Origin: Paenibacillus silagei
Lineage (GTDB): Bacteria > Bacillota > Bacilli > Paenibacillales > Paenibacillaceae
NCBI RefSeq assembly: GCF_017874735.1
Contig: NZ_JAGGLV010000007.1
Span: 62,001 to 126,000 of the forward strand
Reading direction: 5' to 3'
Length of the DNA: 64,000 nucleotides
Positions 16,446 to 23,583 of the stretch are shown here, piece after piece. A model generated the notes under the pieces. That model was not told the DNA's origin. It searched no databases and worked only from the letters and a program-made list of their open reading frames with translations. The translations under genes were made by a program, and so were the position numbers. Positions within the stretch are counted from its first letter, which is position 1. Each line of letters opens with the position of its first letter.

Positions 16446-17573
16446 GTGCGGATCAACGTAAGCAAGGATATTCTTCTCAAAGCTCTTCAGCAAGTGCTTA
16501 AGGCTGTACCTGCAAACCAACGGATTCCCATACTGGCAGGGGTTCATATACAAGCTCTAACCAATGAACTAGTAGTTACGACAAGCAATAGCAGTATGAC
16601 TATCCAGTACCGGATTCCCGGGGAAGATAACTCTTTGACGGTTCAGAGAATTGGAGAAGTGGTTGTACCGGCAAGGTATTTCTGCGAAATAATACGTAAG
16701 TCTGATTCTGGGATGATTACTTTGGAAGTCGACAGATCCTTACGGCTCACTATCTCCTCAGAACATACACAAATTCGGTTATGCGGAATGGATGCTGTAG
16801 ATTATCCGGCGATACATCCTGCTGAGAATCATGCTGTACTTAAATTAGCAGTTAATAATCAACTATTGAAGGCTTCTATCCTACAAGTAGCAGGAGCGGC
16901 TTCTTTATCAGAACATAGGCCTGTGTTGACCGGGGTATCTTTTCAGTATAGAAATCATCGGTTACAGTTAACGGCTACTAACGGTATTCGTCTGGCTTCC
17001 CGGACTATAGATGTGGAACATGATGCTGAGATAGAGAGGCATATTATTGTACCTGGCAGAAATTTAGTTGAAGCGGTTAAAATCATGGACGGCGAGGACA
17101 GAACAACAGAAGTTGAAGTAACCAACCGTCATGTTAGATTCACTGCTAACCATATTATGGTTCAATCTGCTTTAATTGAGGGGGAGTACCCGTCCCTGCA
17201 CCATGTGATTCCGCACACTTTTATATCAGAGATTACAATTGGAACAGCACCTCTGTTAAAAGCCGTCGAACGGACGACGGTATTGGCGAGTGAAAGTATT
17301 ATAAGGTTAGAGACCGCTGCCGACAGACTACGTTTGTTATCCCAAACCGCAGAAATCGGAGATATTGAGGACGAGGTATCTATACTCGAGAAGAACGGGG
17401 AGGATTTCACGATCTCGCTAAATGGAAAGTATGTGGCAGACATCCTACATGGTACGAGTAGTGAGTTCGTACGCTTGCGATTCACCGGCAAAATGAGCCC
17501 GATGGTCATACACCCGAGGAATGATCTTTCTTCAACTTTTTTTCTAATTACTCCAGTGCGAACCGCAAAGTAA
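16446..17573 (+). CDS. DNA polymerase III beta subunit (sliding clamp) paralogue
   Basis: About 375 residues with the three-fold clamp pattern of DnaN: RINVSKDILLKALQQVLKAV at the start, RPVLTGVSFQY at the second domain, and a C-terminal FFLITPVR that matches the family's end (usually LIxPVRxx). Clamps encircle DNA and tether polymerases and repair enzymes. No dnaA or recF is nearby, so this is a second copy, as known in some Bacillus. GTG 16446 fits the usual MRI/MKL start; GTG 16437 is possible. Codons and composition are more A+T-rich than in flanking genes, suggesting transfer. The preceding ribbon-helix-helix gene may regulate it. Confidence 0.9.
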   Translation: MRINVSKDILLKALQQVLKAVPANQRIPILAGVHIQALTNELVVTTSNSSMTIQYRIPGEDNSLTVQRIGEVVVPARYFCEIIRKSDSGMITLEVDRSLRLTISSEHTQIRLCGMDAVDYPAIHPAENHAVLKLAVNNQLLKASILQVAGAASLSEHRPVLTGVSFQYRNHRLQLTATNGIRLASRTIDVEHDAEIERHIIVPGRNLVEAVKIMDGEDRTTEVEVTNRHVRFTANHIMVQSALIEGEYPSLHHVIPHTFISEITIGTAPLLKAVERTTVLASESIIRLETAADRLRLLSQTAEIGDIEDEVSILEKNGEDFTISLNGKYVADILHGTSSEFVRLRFTGKMSPMVIHPRNDLSSTFFLITPVRTAK

Positions 17574-17906
17574 GCGTAAGGCATAGCCCTGTTATCCGTA
17601 AATTAAAAGCAAAGAGAAGCGGAGGGGAAATTTGGAACTGAAGGAGCGATAGCGACCGCCTTTGTCACCGGATTTCTACCACGAAGAGTGGTTTAAATCA
17701 AGAAATCTGGGGGCGGGCAGCGGCCGTAAGTCCAAATGTTCACCGCAGCGCCGACACTGCTTGGATTTCAAAAAATATGTATGCCGATTTTTTTCAAGAC
17801 CTAATTCAACATAATAACAGAACGCAAAGAAACAGTCTATATTTTTTTCCGGGAATGGAATAGAGTGGAGTAGCCGGCAATACAAGAAGAAGTGGAGTGT
17901 GGTTCC
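17574..17906. other. 333-nt intergenic region holding repeat copy 2
   Basis: Apart from the structured repeat (17619-17736), the stretch is A+T-rich with several T runs (17790-17797, 17843-17850). The sequence just before 17907 supplies GGAG for the kinase-like gene. I see no additional gene. Confidence 0.6.
17619..17736 (+). repeat. 118-nt structured intergenic repeat, copy 2
   Basis: Same length and orientation as the copy at 10265. The outer stem is CCGGATTTCT with AGAAATCTGG (one G-T pair) and the inner hairpin ACCAC-GAAGA-GTGGT. Relative to copy 1, one inner pair changed from G-C to A-T and several outer pairs changed on both sides. It lies between the clamp paralogue and the APH-like gene and lacks the 16-bp ends seen around copy 1. 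Confidence 0.75.
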
Positions 17907-18884
17907 TTGAAATTTCATTGTCATCTGGAGGCTGCTGCGTTGCAGGAGTATGTGGAGAAGGTCTTTGGTATGCGTTATACCGTCGTTAAGGTCAGTAAGA
18001 TGGAGGGCGGTGCCCAGAAGGTGGTCTATAAGCTTGATTGCAGCAATGGCTTCTCCTGTATTCTGTATGTGTGGGATCTTACCATGAATTATTTTCAAGA
18101 AGAAATCGTTAATCATAATATACATGCCGAGTCCTACGGGAGTGAATTATTTGAGAGCAATAACAGGTTCCTGAGAGAGCATGCGATCCGCACACCAATA
18201 CTCTATGATCTGAACAGGGACAGAGACCGGTACGATTTCGATTATGCGCTGGTTGAATATGTAGCCGGACAAGAGGCCGGTGGATATTTCAAGTATCCCG
18301 ATCGCAAGGTTCAGGATAAGGTCTTCCAGCAGGTGGGAGAGATGACTCACGCCATGCATAGGATTCAGAGCAGAACCTACGGTAAGCCGAATAAAACTAC
18401 GCCTAACAGCACACAATGTCATCTGCATCAACTATACAATGGGATAAAACAGCTATCTTATGCCGCAGAGCATGTGGAAGCTATCCGCAAGAATCAAGGA
18501 AAACTGCTCGACAAACTATATAGTCTGGAGTCCAAAATAGTACCCCGCAACAGCTACGGATTCATTCACGGGGAGCTTGGCCCCAACCATGTGATCGTTA
18601 CGGATCAGCTGGAGCCTTGCCTGATTGATATTGAAGGCGCCGAATTCTATGATATTGAACACGAGCACAGCTTCCTGGAAATGCGTTTTGGGGAGCATTA
18701 CCGCCGTTATCTGAATCTTGCTCCGCTTGATGAGAACCGGAAGCTGTTCTATAAGTTCCATCACCATCTCTCATTAATCTCAGGCGGGTTAAAATTACTT
18801 CACAGAGGGTTCCCTGACCAGCAGCTTGCCAGAGGAATTGCCGATCATCATACTCATTGTGCGCTCCAGTTTATAGAAGCATAA
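17907..18884 (+). CDS. Aminoglycoside-phosphotransferase-fold kinase (APH family)
   Basis: About 325 residues of the APH/choline-kinase fold. A nucleotide-binding lobe comes first, then the catalytic loop YGFIHGELGPNHVIV (near residue 225) and the metal-binding LIDIEG. In classical members the loop reads HGDLxxxN; here Glu replaces the catalytic Asp and His the Asn, a variant seen in uncharacterised Gram-positive members. Activity and substrate are uncertain; antibiotic resistance should not be assumed. I start at TTG 17907, which has GGAG 9 nt upstream; GTG 17892 overlaps that site. Confidence 0.75.
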   Translation: MKFHCHLEAAALQEYVEKVFGMRYTVVKVSKMEGGAQKVVYKLDCSNGFSCILYVWDLTMNYFQEEIVNHNIHAESYGSELFESNNRFLREHAIRTPILYDLNRDRDRYDFDYALVEYVAGQEAGGYFKYPDRKVQDKVFQQVGEMTHAMHRIQSRTYGKPNKTTPNSTQCHLHQLYNGIKQLSYAAEHVEAIRKNQGKLLDKLYSLESKIVPRNSYGFIHGELGPNHVIVTDQLEPCLIDIEGAEFYDIEHEHSFLEMRFGEHYRRYLNLAPLDENRKLFYKFHHHLSLISGGLKLLHRGFPDQQLARGIADHHTHCALQFIEA

Positions 18885-18891
18885 GCCTGGA

Positions 18892-18929
18892 ACAAGCCTC
18901 TCTTTCGTATACCGTAAGGGAGGCTTTGC
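18892..18929. terminator. Shared terminator between convergent genes
   Basis: A 10-bp stem (AAGCCTCTCT with AGGGAGGCTT, one G-T pair) lies between the APH-like gene and the convergent phosphoesterase gene. T tracts are short on both sides. Confidence 0.55.
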
Positions 18930-18935
18930 TGTCTG

Positions 18936-20351
18936 CTATTGTGTAGTCAGAACCATCTCCAGCGAGGTATTACTCACTTCTGCGTGCTCCGCCATACTGC
19001 GGATATATCCGGACATGAAGCCGCCCTCCATACTCTCCCACAGCTTGAATCCCGGCATCGCCCGGATCTCCTCCAGCGAATCAGCAGCGTTCCCGGCAAA
19101 ATACTTCACGTTCAGCTTCGACATCACCTCAGCCATCGACTGCTTCTGCGCCTCCGTAAAGCTGCTCTCCTTAAGCCGTTTCATCGCTTTGTCATATGAG
19201 TTCTCTGCGAAAATCTGCTCCGCATACGCTTTGAAGTTCAACAGGTTAGGATCAGTCTTGTGGTTGGCCTTGGCCCAGCCGTCAACATCTACTTGAGCGG
19301 TGTGGTAGGTCACGGCCCGTGAAGCGGGATCGAAGGTCATTCTGCCGTACTGGTGCGGGTTCACCGCGAAGGCACTTGTAGCAATATCATAGACAGGCAA
19401 GGCCGGATCTATCGAGGCTTCTGGAGGATCGCGGCGGATATCCTGCATATGAATATGCCCGGATAATACCAGGTTTAGCCCATTCCTGCGAAAAGCCTTC
19501 ATCGTCTCCTGGCTGTTGTTGAGCTTGAACCCGGAGACGGCCATGGAGGTATGGCTCAGCAGATTATGATGCATCACGGTAATCACAGACGCATGCTCCT
19601 GAGCGGCCCGCTTCACATTGTCGTCGATCCAGGCAAGGGTGGAGGGCAGCAGGCGCCCGTCGGTCTGCGGAAAATTATATTCTTCGTTATGTGCATACTG
19701 GGCACTATCAAGCATCAGCAGCCACAGGCCGGGTGCTGCCTTCACCGCATAGCTTAAGCTGTCCGCATCCCGCGAGACCGCCTCGTTATATCCGAAATCA
19801 TCATAGATGCGCAGGAAATCCTCTACATTAATATGCTTGGCAACGACCTGCTTGTCACCGTCGAACGATCTGGCCCAGGGGTTGTTGATATCATGGTTGC
19901 CTGGAGTCACGTAGACGCGGGTTCCGGCAGCCTCCATTCGGTGCAGCTTCGCGGCCAGCTCTTTATGACTGCCCGCTTCACCGTTATTCGTGAGGTCGCC
20001 GCTCAGAATGAGGAAGGCCGGCTTATTCTGTTCCACATCCCGGACCAGAGCTTCGGTCAGCTCATCGCTGTAAGGAAGCATTTTGCCATCGCCGCCTGTG
20101 ACATAGGTCTGGAAGGCCTGACCGCCGTCCTCCAGGGCTTTGTCCAGATAATGCGTATCGGTGGCGACCCAGAAGGATATAGGTTCTCCGGGTTCTGCAG
20201 CAGGGGTCACGGCCTCAGCAACTGCTGGAACAGCGTTCAAGGCAGAAGAAGCGGAGTCTTCACACCCGCTGAGGATGAGGATGGAGGAGAGGAACATCAT
20301 TAAGGTGAGCTTCACCGCATGGATTGTGCGGTTATGAAGCGAGACGCGCAT
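18936..20351 (-). CDS. Calcineurin-like metallophosphoesterase lipoprotein
   Basis: A 471-residue exported lipoprotein with signal peptide and lipobox LSGC (about residue 30). The metallophosphoesterase motifs are in order: ATDTHY (DxH, with Thr between), LSGDLTNNG (GDxxxxG), TPGNHDIN (GNHD), VMHHN and GHIH. These place two metal ions for phosphoester cleavage outside the membrane. The C-terminal 100 residues are a family-specific helical tail. AAGAAGG precedes ATG 20351. Substrate unknown; nucleotides or phosphodiesters are typical. Confidence 0.9.
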   Translation of the reverse strand: MRVSLHNRTIHAVKLTLMMFLSSILILSGCEDSASSALNAVPAVAEAVTPAAEPGEPISFWVATDTHYLDKALEDGGQAFQTYVTGGDGKMLPYSDELTEALVRDVEQNKPAFLILSGDLTNNGEAGSHKELAAKLHRMEAAGTRVYVTPGNHDINNPWARSFDGDKQVVAKHINVEDFLRIYDDFGYNEAVSRDADSLSYAVKAAPGLWLLMLDSAQYAHNEEYNFPQTDGRLLPSTLAWIDDNVKRAAQEHASVITVMHHNLLSHTSMAVSGFKLNNSQETMKAFRRNGLNLVLSGHIHMQDIRRDPPEASIDPALPVYDIATSAFAVNPHQYGRMTFDPASRAVTYHTAQVDVDGWAKANHKTDPNLLNFKAYAEQIFAENSYDKAMKRLKESSFTEAQKQSMAEVMSKLNVKYFAGNAADSLEEIRAMPGFKLWESMEGGFMSGYIRSMAEHAEVSNTSLEMVLTTQ

Positions 20352-20557
20352 AGCTTAACCTTCTTTCTGTATTTTAGCTGAATCATTGTAGCTTATTTAT
20401 GGCCGGGTTGTATATACGATATGTTAGCCGTTGTTTCTAAACCTCCACAATAGCTTATAGAAAATAGTGGAAGGTGCATAAATGAACGCAATTCAGCGAC
20501 ACTAAGAGCGGTTATACAAATAAAGAGCTGGTACAGGAAAAAGTTGTGAATGATGTG

Positions 20558-20586
20558 TTGTATTCAGGTCGGAAAAGTGTTATGAT
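20558..20586 (+). promoter_or_regulatory. Promoter of the nitroreductase gene
   Basis: TTGTAT (20558-20563), 17-nt spacer, TATGAT (20581-20586): close to the SigA consensus. Transcription would start around 20593, inside the palindrome described next. Confidence 0.7.
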
Positions 20587-20591
20587 TAAAA

Positions 20592-20604
20592 AAGTAAGTT
20601 ACTT
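20592..20604. promoter_or_regulatory. Palindromic candidate operator at the nitroreductase start site
   Basis: AAGTAA-G-TTACTT is a perfect 13-bp palindrome placed at the predicted transcription start, where a repressor would act. Nitroreductases of Bacillales are often controlled by HxlR/MarR-type thiol-stress repressors, but no such regulator gene is adjacent. Confidence 0.5.
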
Positions 20605-20627
20605 AATTAAATGGAGGTAGTTATTTT

Positions 20628-21227
20628 ATGTCTAAGACTTTTTTTGAAGCGGTAAAAGGCAGACGTTCCATATACGCCATCAGTAAAGAATCCCCAATCT
20701 CTGATGAACAAATTCAGAAGATTGTAGAAGAGGCTGTTCTACATAGCCCAACTTCCTTCAACTCGCAAAGCTCCAGAGCTGTAGTATTGCTGGGCGAACA
20801 ACATGATAAGCTGTGGGATATTACAGCAGAAACCCTGCGTAAGATCGTTCCTACTGAACAATTCGAAGGCACGGCTCAGAAGCTGTCCTCTTTCAAAGCC
20901 GGCTACGGCACTGTGCTCTTCTATGAAGATCAGGCAGTGGTGAAGCACCTGCAGGAGAACTTTGCACTGTATGCTGAGAACTTCCCGATCTGGTCCAACC
21001 AGTCCTCCGGGATTCTGCAATATGTAGTATGGACTGCCTTCGCCGAAGAAGGTCTGGGAGCCTCCCTTCAGCACTATAACCCGTTGATCGATGATGAAGT
21101 GAAGGAGACCTTTGGTATTGCTGCGGACTGGAAGCTGATTGCCCAGATGCCATTCGGTAACATCCTGACTCCTCCAGGCGAGAAGGAATTCCAGCCGATT
21201 GAAGAGCGCGTGAAGGTAATTAAATAA
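20628..21227 (+). CDS. Nitroreductase family protein
   Basis: A 199-residue FMN-binding nitroreductase of the short oxidoreductase class (FRM2/HBN1-like subgroup). Seen are KGRRSIYAI near residue 10, SPTSFNSQSSRAVVL near 40 and the C-terminal GLGASLQHYNP. These enzymes reduce nitro and quinone compounds with NAD(P)H and often respond to electrophile stress. GGAGG lies 11 nt before ATG 20628. Single-gene unit, with the terminator at 21253. Confidence 0.9.
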   Translation: MSKTFFEAVKGRRSIYAISKESPISDEQIQKIVEEAVLHSPTSFNSQSSRAVVLLGEQHDKLWDITAETLRKIVPTEQFEGTAQKLSSFKAGYGTVLFYEDQAVVKHLQENFALYAENFPIWSNQSSGILQYVVWTAFAEEGLGASLQHYNPLIDDEVKETFGIAADWKLIAQMPFGNILTPPGEKEFQPIEERVKVIK

Positions 21228-21252
21228 GCAAACCCTGCGGTAAGCAGTTTAG

Positions 21253-21303
21253 AACCTCCCTGATCCGGCTAAGTATGAGTATAGCCCGATCAAGGAGGTT
21301 TTT
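21253..21303 (+). terminator. Terminator whose 3' arm is the next gene's Shine-Dalgarno
   Basis: A 13-bp stem with one mismatch (AACCTCCCTGATC at 21253-21265 with GATCAAGGAGGTT at 21288-21300) runs into Ts. The 3' arm contains AAGGAGG, which is also the ribosome site of the gene at 21307. Read-through RNA would have its site sequestered. Confidence 0.7.
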
Positions 21304-21306
21304 GTC

Positions 21307-21501
21307 ATGCCATGGAACAAGGAGAACTACCCGGATTCACTGAAGAATTTCACGGCGCCTGTACGCAATAAAGCGGTAGAGATCGCCAATGCGCTGCTGG
21401 AGGACGGATATGAGGAGGGGCGGGCCATCGCCATTGCCACTGCACAAGCCAAGGAGTGGGGCGAGAATCACGATAAGCAGATCCGCAAAAAGGATCACTG
21501 A
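21307..21501 (+). CDS. Small YdaT-like stress protein
   Basis: A 64-residue hydrophilic protein: MPWNKENYPDSLKNF, then a helix with AVEIANALLEDGYEEGRAI and a basic C-terminus. It resembles the Bacillus subtilis YdaT group, whose function is unknown and which includes general-stress genes. The ribosome site AAGGAGG is embedded in the terminator hairpin of the nitroreductase gene. A strong bidirectional terminator follows at 21548. Confidence 0.75.
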   Translation: MPWNKENYPDSLKNFTAPVRNKAVEIANALLEDGYEEGRAIAIATAQAKEWGENHDKQIRKKDH

Positions 21502-21547
21502 CCGCTCTGCCTGGACTCCGTGGGTGAGGCGTCCATCTGGACATAAG

Positions 21548-21583
21548 CAAAGAGGACAAGCGGTTATCCGCCTGTCCTCTTTG
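21548..21583. terminator. Bidirectional terminator between convergent genes
   Basis: AGAGGACA and GCGG arms pair with CCGC and TGTCCTCT around a TTAT loop, with A and T runs outside. It serves the small YdaT-like gene and the convergent foldase gene. Confidence 0.8.
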
Positions 21584-21615
21584 TAAGTATAGCTTGTACA
21601 CCAATGCGCTATTCG

Positions 21616-22809
21616 TTATTTCGTTGCAGGAGCTTCCGTTGCAGGAGCTTCTGTTGCAGCAGCAGGTGCTTCACTGGCTGCCGGAGTAGCAGATGCATCC
21701 GGTTTATCGGTCAAAGTATTCGTGATTTTGGCATTCTTGTTCAGATCAGCGAGCCAGGTAGCAGACATCTCGGATACTTTTTGGGACATCAGCGTCTTTT
21801 TGATCTCGTCTTTCTTCTCGGCCAGTGTATATTCCTTGGCTTCCTTGCGGTCGGTAACCTTGATAATGTGGTAGCCGTAATCGGATTTCACTGCACCGCT
21901 GGTTTCGCCAACCTTCAGCTTGAAGGCAGCATCGGAGAACTCAGCAACCATGTCTCCGCGTTTGAAGAAGTCAAGATCGCCGCCTTTGTCCTTCGAGCCG
22001 GTGTCAGCGGATTTTTCCTTAGCCAGTGCAGCGAAGTCTCCGCCTTCTTTGAGCTGCTTAACGATGGCATCAGCTTCTTCCTTGGTCTTCACCAGGATGT
22101 GGGAAGCGCGAACTTCTTCCTCCTGATTGTATTTCGCTTTGTTTTCTTCGAAGTATTTGGAGATTTCATCATCGGTAACCGTTACCTTCGGTTCTACCAG
22201 CTTGCGGATTTCAACCTGGAGCGGCATTTGCTTCTTCAGGTCTTCAATGGTCATCGAGCTCTGCTGCAGAGCGTTATTCAGAGCTTCCTCGCCGCCGAAC
22301 TGGGTTTTGAGGTTCTCGATCTCTTCATTGATGTCTGCATCGGTAACCTTAATGTTGGCTTTCTTGGCTTCCTGGCCCACCAGTGTAGTGGTGATCAGGT
22401 TTTGCAGGGTGGATTCCCCGCCGGCTTCAACCAATTTATCATACAGCTGCGCTTTGGTGATGTCTGTTCCATTCACGGAAGCAACTGCAATTTTGCTGTC
22501 ATCTTTCTTGAAAGGTTGTACAATCAGCACTACGATTAGCGCTGCTGCCAGTACGAGCGATGCAATCATCCAGCCTTTGCCGCCGCCGGATGGAGCAGGT
22601 GAGGAAGGAGGAGTACCGCCGCCGCCGACTTTGTTCATCACGGGAACGCTTTCTTCAACTCTTGGAGCTGTTCGTACAGGTTCCTGCGGTACAGGGGCTG
22701 TTCCGGCAGGTTCAATAACTTCTTCCGGAGTACTCACAGAAGCGTCGTTCTCTTCCGGCGTAATGCCGTTTTCTAGCTTGTCATTTTCATTGAAATCTTT
22801 TTTGTCCAT
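21616..22809 (-). CDS. Membrane-anchored PrsA-like peptidyl-prolyl isomerase (parvulin)
   Basis: A 397-residue protein. An acidic/proline-rich cytoplasmic N-terminus of about 75 residues precedes a single membrane helix (about 79-99) and a SurA/PrsA-like chaperone region. A parvulin rotamase domain follows (EVRASHILVKTKEEADAI to GYHIIKVTD, about 235-330). The C-terminus is an Ala/Pro/Glu/Thr repeat (TEAPA units). PrsA foldases assist folding of secreted proteins outside the membrane; classical PrsA is a lipoprotein, whereas this one has an uncleaved helix and a cytoplasmic tail. Start ATG 22809 has AAGGGAG about 12 nt upstream. Confidence 0.88.
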   Translation of the reverse strand: MDKKDFNENDKLENGITPEENDASVSTPEEVIEPAGTAPVPQEPVRTAPRVEESVPVMNKVGGGGTPPSSPAPSGGGKGWMIASLVLAAALIVVLIVQPFKKDDSKIAVASVNGTDITKAQLYDKLVEAGGESTLQNLITTTLVGQEAKKANIKVTDADINEEIENLKTQFGGEEALNNALQQSSMTIEDLKKQMPLQVEIRKLVEPKVTVTDDEISKYFEENKAKYNQEEEVRASHILVKTKEEADAIVKQLKEGGDFAALAKEKSADTGSKDKGGDLDFFKRGDMVAEFSDAAFKLKVGETSGAVKSDYGYHIIKVTDRKEAKEYTLAEKKDEIKKTLMSQKVSEMSATWLADLNKNAKITNTLTDKPDASATPAASEAPAAATEAPATEAPATK

Positions 22810-22949
22810 TATAATTAATGACTCCCTTCAATATAGGTGGTGCCTGTCTTTCTACAACTTTACCAGAAAACAGAATTCCAAACCTTAAGAAAGTATAAAA
22901 AAGCACAATTACTTTTTAAGATTCCATTAAGAAACAGGTAAAACACAGG

Positions 22950-22989
22950 AAAAACCGGAGCAGCACGGGTGTCCCCATATGCGCTCCGG
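22950..22989 (-). terminator. Terminator of the lone LytTR gene
   Basis: On the minus strand CCGGAGC pairs with GCTCCGG and is followed by five Ts. It lies about 75 nt below the stop at 23064. Confidence 0.7.
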
Positions 22990-23063
22990 CCTGATGAGAG
23001 AGACTGTAATGATTCGAATAGAATAATACCAAGGTGCAAGAGGTGTGCGGATAACGCTCCGGC

Positions 23064-23399
23064 TTAAGAGCTCAGTCCCCTAAGCAGATGACGGATGTTC
23101 TCCTGCTTGCGTCTTGGAACCCGTACAGACTTGGCATAGAGGCCCATTTCACCGAAGTAGATGCAGTCGTCCTCGATGGAACTGATCTTGTTCAGGTTCA
23201 CGTAGCAGCCGCCGTACACATGATAATAGCTGTTGCTCGACAATAAGCGGTTCAGTTGCTCGGCAGTCATTCTCTTTTTAATATTGTAGTTTCTGCCGTG
23301 AAAAATGACCAGGTCATGGTCCCCGACCTTAAAGAACAGAATGTCTGTCTCCACCTCGAAGTCCTCATATACATTTCTGGCTTCCAGCAGGCTGCTCAT
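23064..23399 (-). CDS. Stand-alone LytTR DNA-binding domain protein
   Basis: A 111-residue protein consisting of little more than a LytTR domain (YYHVYGGCYVNLNKISSIED, then RVPRRKQENIRHLL). There is no receiver domain, so it is not a phosphorylation-controlled regulator itself. Stand-alone LytTR proteins are known as regulators of surface or competence functions, sometimes with a membrane inhibitor; none is next to it. AAGGGGG precedes ATG 23399. Divergent from the lactonase gene across a region that contains a cre-like site. Confidence 0.85.
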   Translation of the reverse strand: MSSLLEARNVYEDFEVETDILFFKVGDHDLVIFHGRNYNIKKRMTAEQLNRLLSSNSYYHVYGGCYVNLNKISSIEDDCIYFGEMGLYAKSVRVPRRKQENIRHLLRGLSS

Positions 23400-23434
23400 T
23401 CGTGTTCCCCCTTTATCTTGATTAATAACATTAA

Positions 23435-23448
23435 TGTTAGCGCTTTCA
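23435..23448. promoter_or_regulatory. Candidate catabolite-responsive element (cre)
   Basis: TGTTAGCGCTTTCA matches the CcpA consensus TGWAANCGNTNWCA at every position but one. It lies between the divergent LytTR and lactonase genes, 36 nt upstream of the LytTR start, where CcpA would repress. Confidence 0.5.
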
Positions 23449-23583
23449 TTATATCATACTCTGTTTGTTTTGAGAAGTCTTATTTTTGAAATGTTTTTTG
23501 TCATTTTTTCCGTTGCATTTGTCATCTCTCACGAAAAAATGTAAATTATATAGATGGCTATTTAACTTGAGGAGGAATTCTAG

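Noticed and set aside
16446..17573. Chromosomal origin marked by dnaN
   Set aside because: No dnaA, recF or gyrB gene and no cluster of DnaA boxes. The clamp is a paralogue.
17907..18884. Aminoglycoside resistance gene
   Set aside because: Only the fold is shared. Catalytic-loop residues deviate and there is no resistance context.
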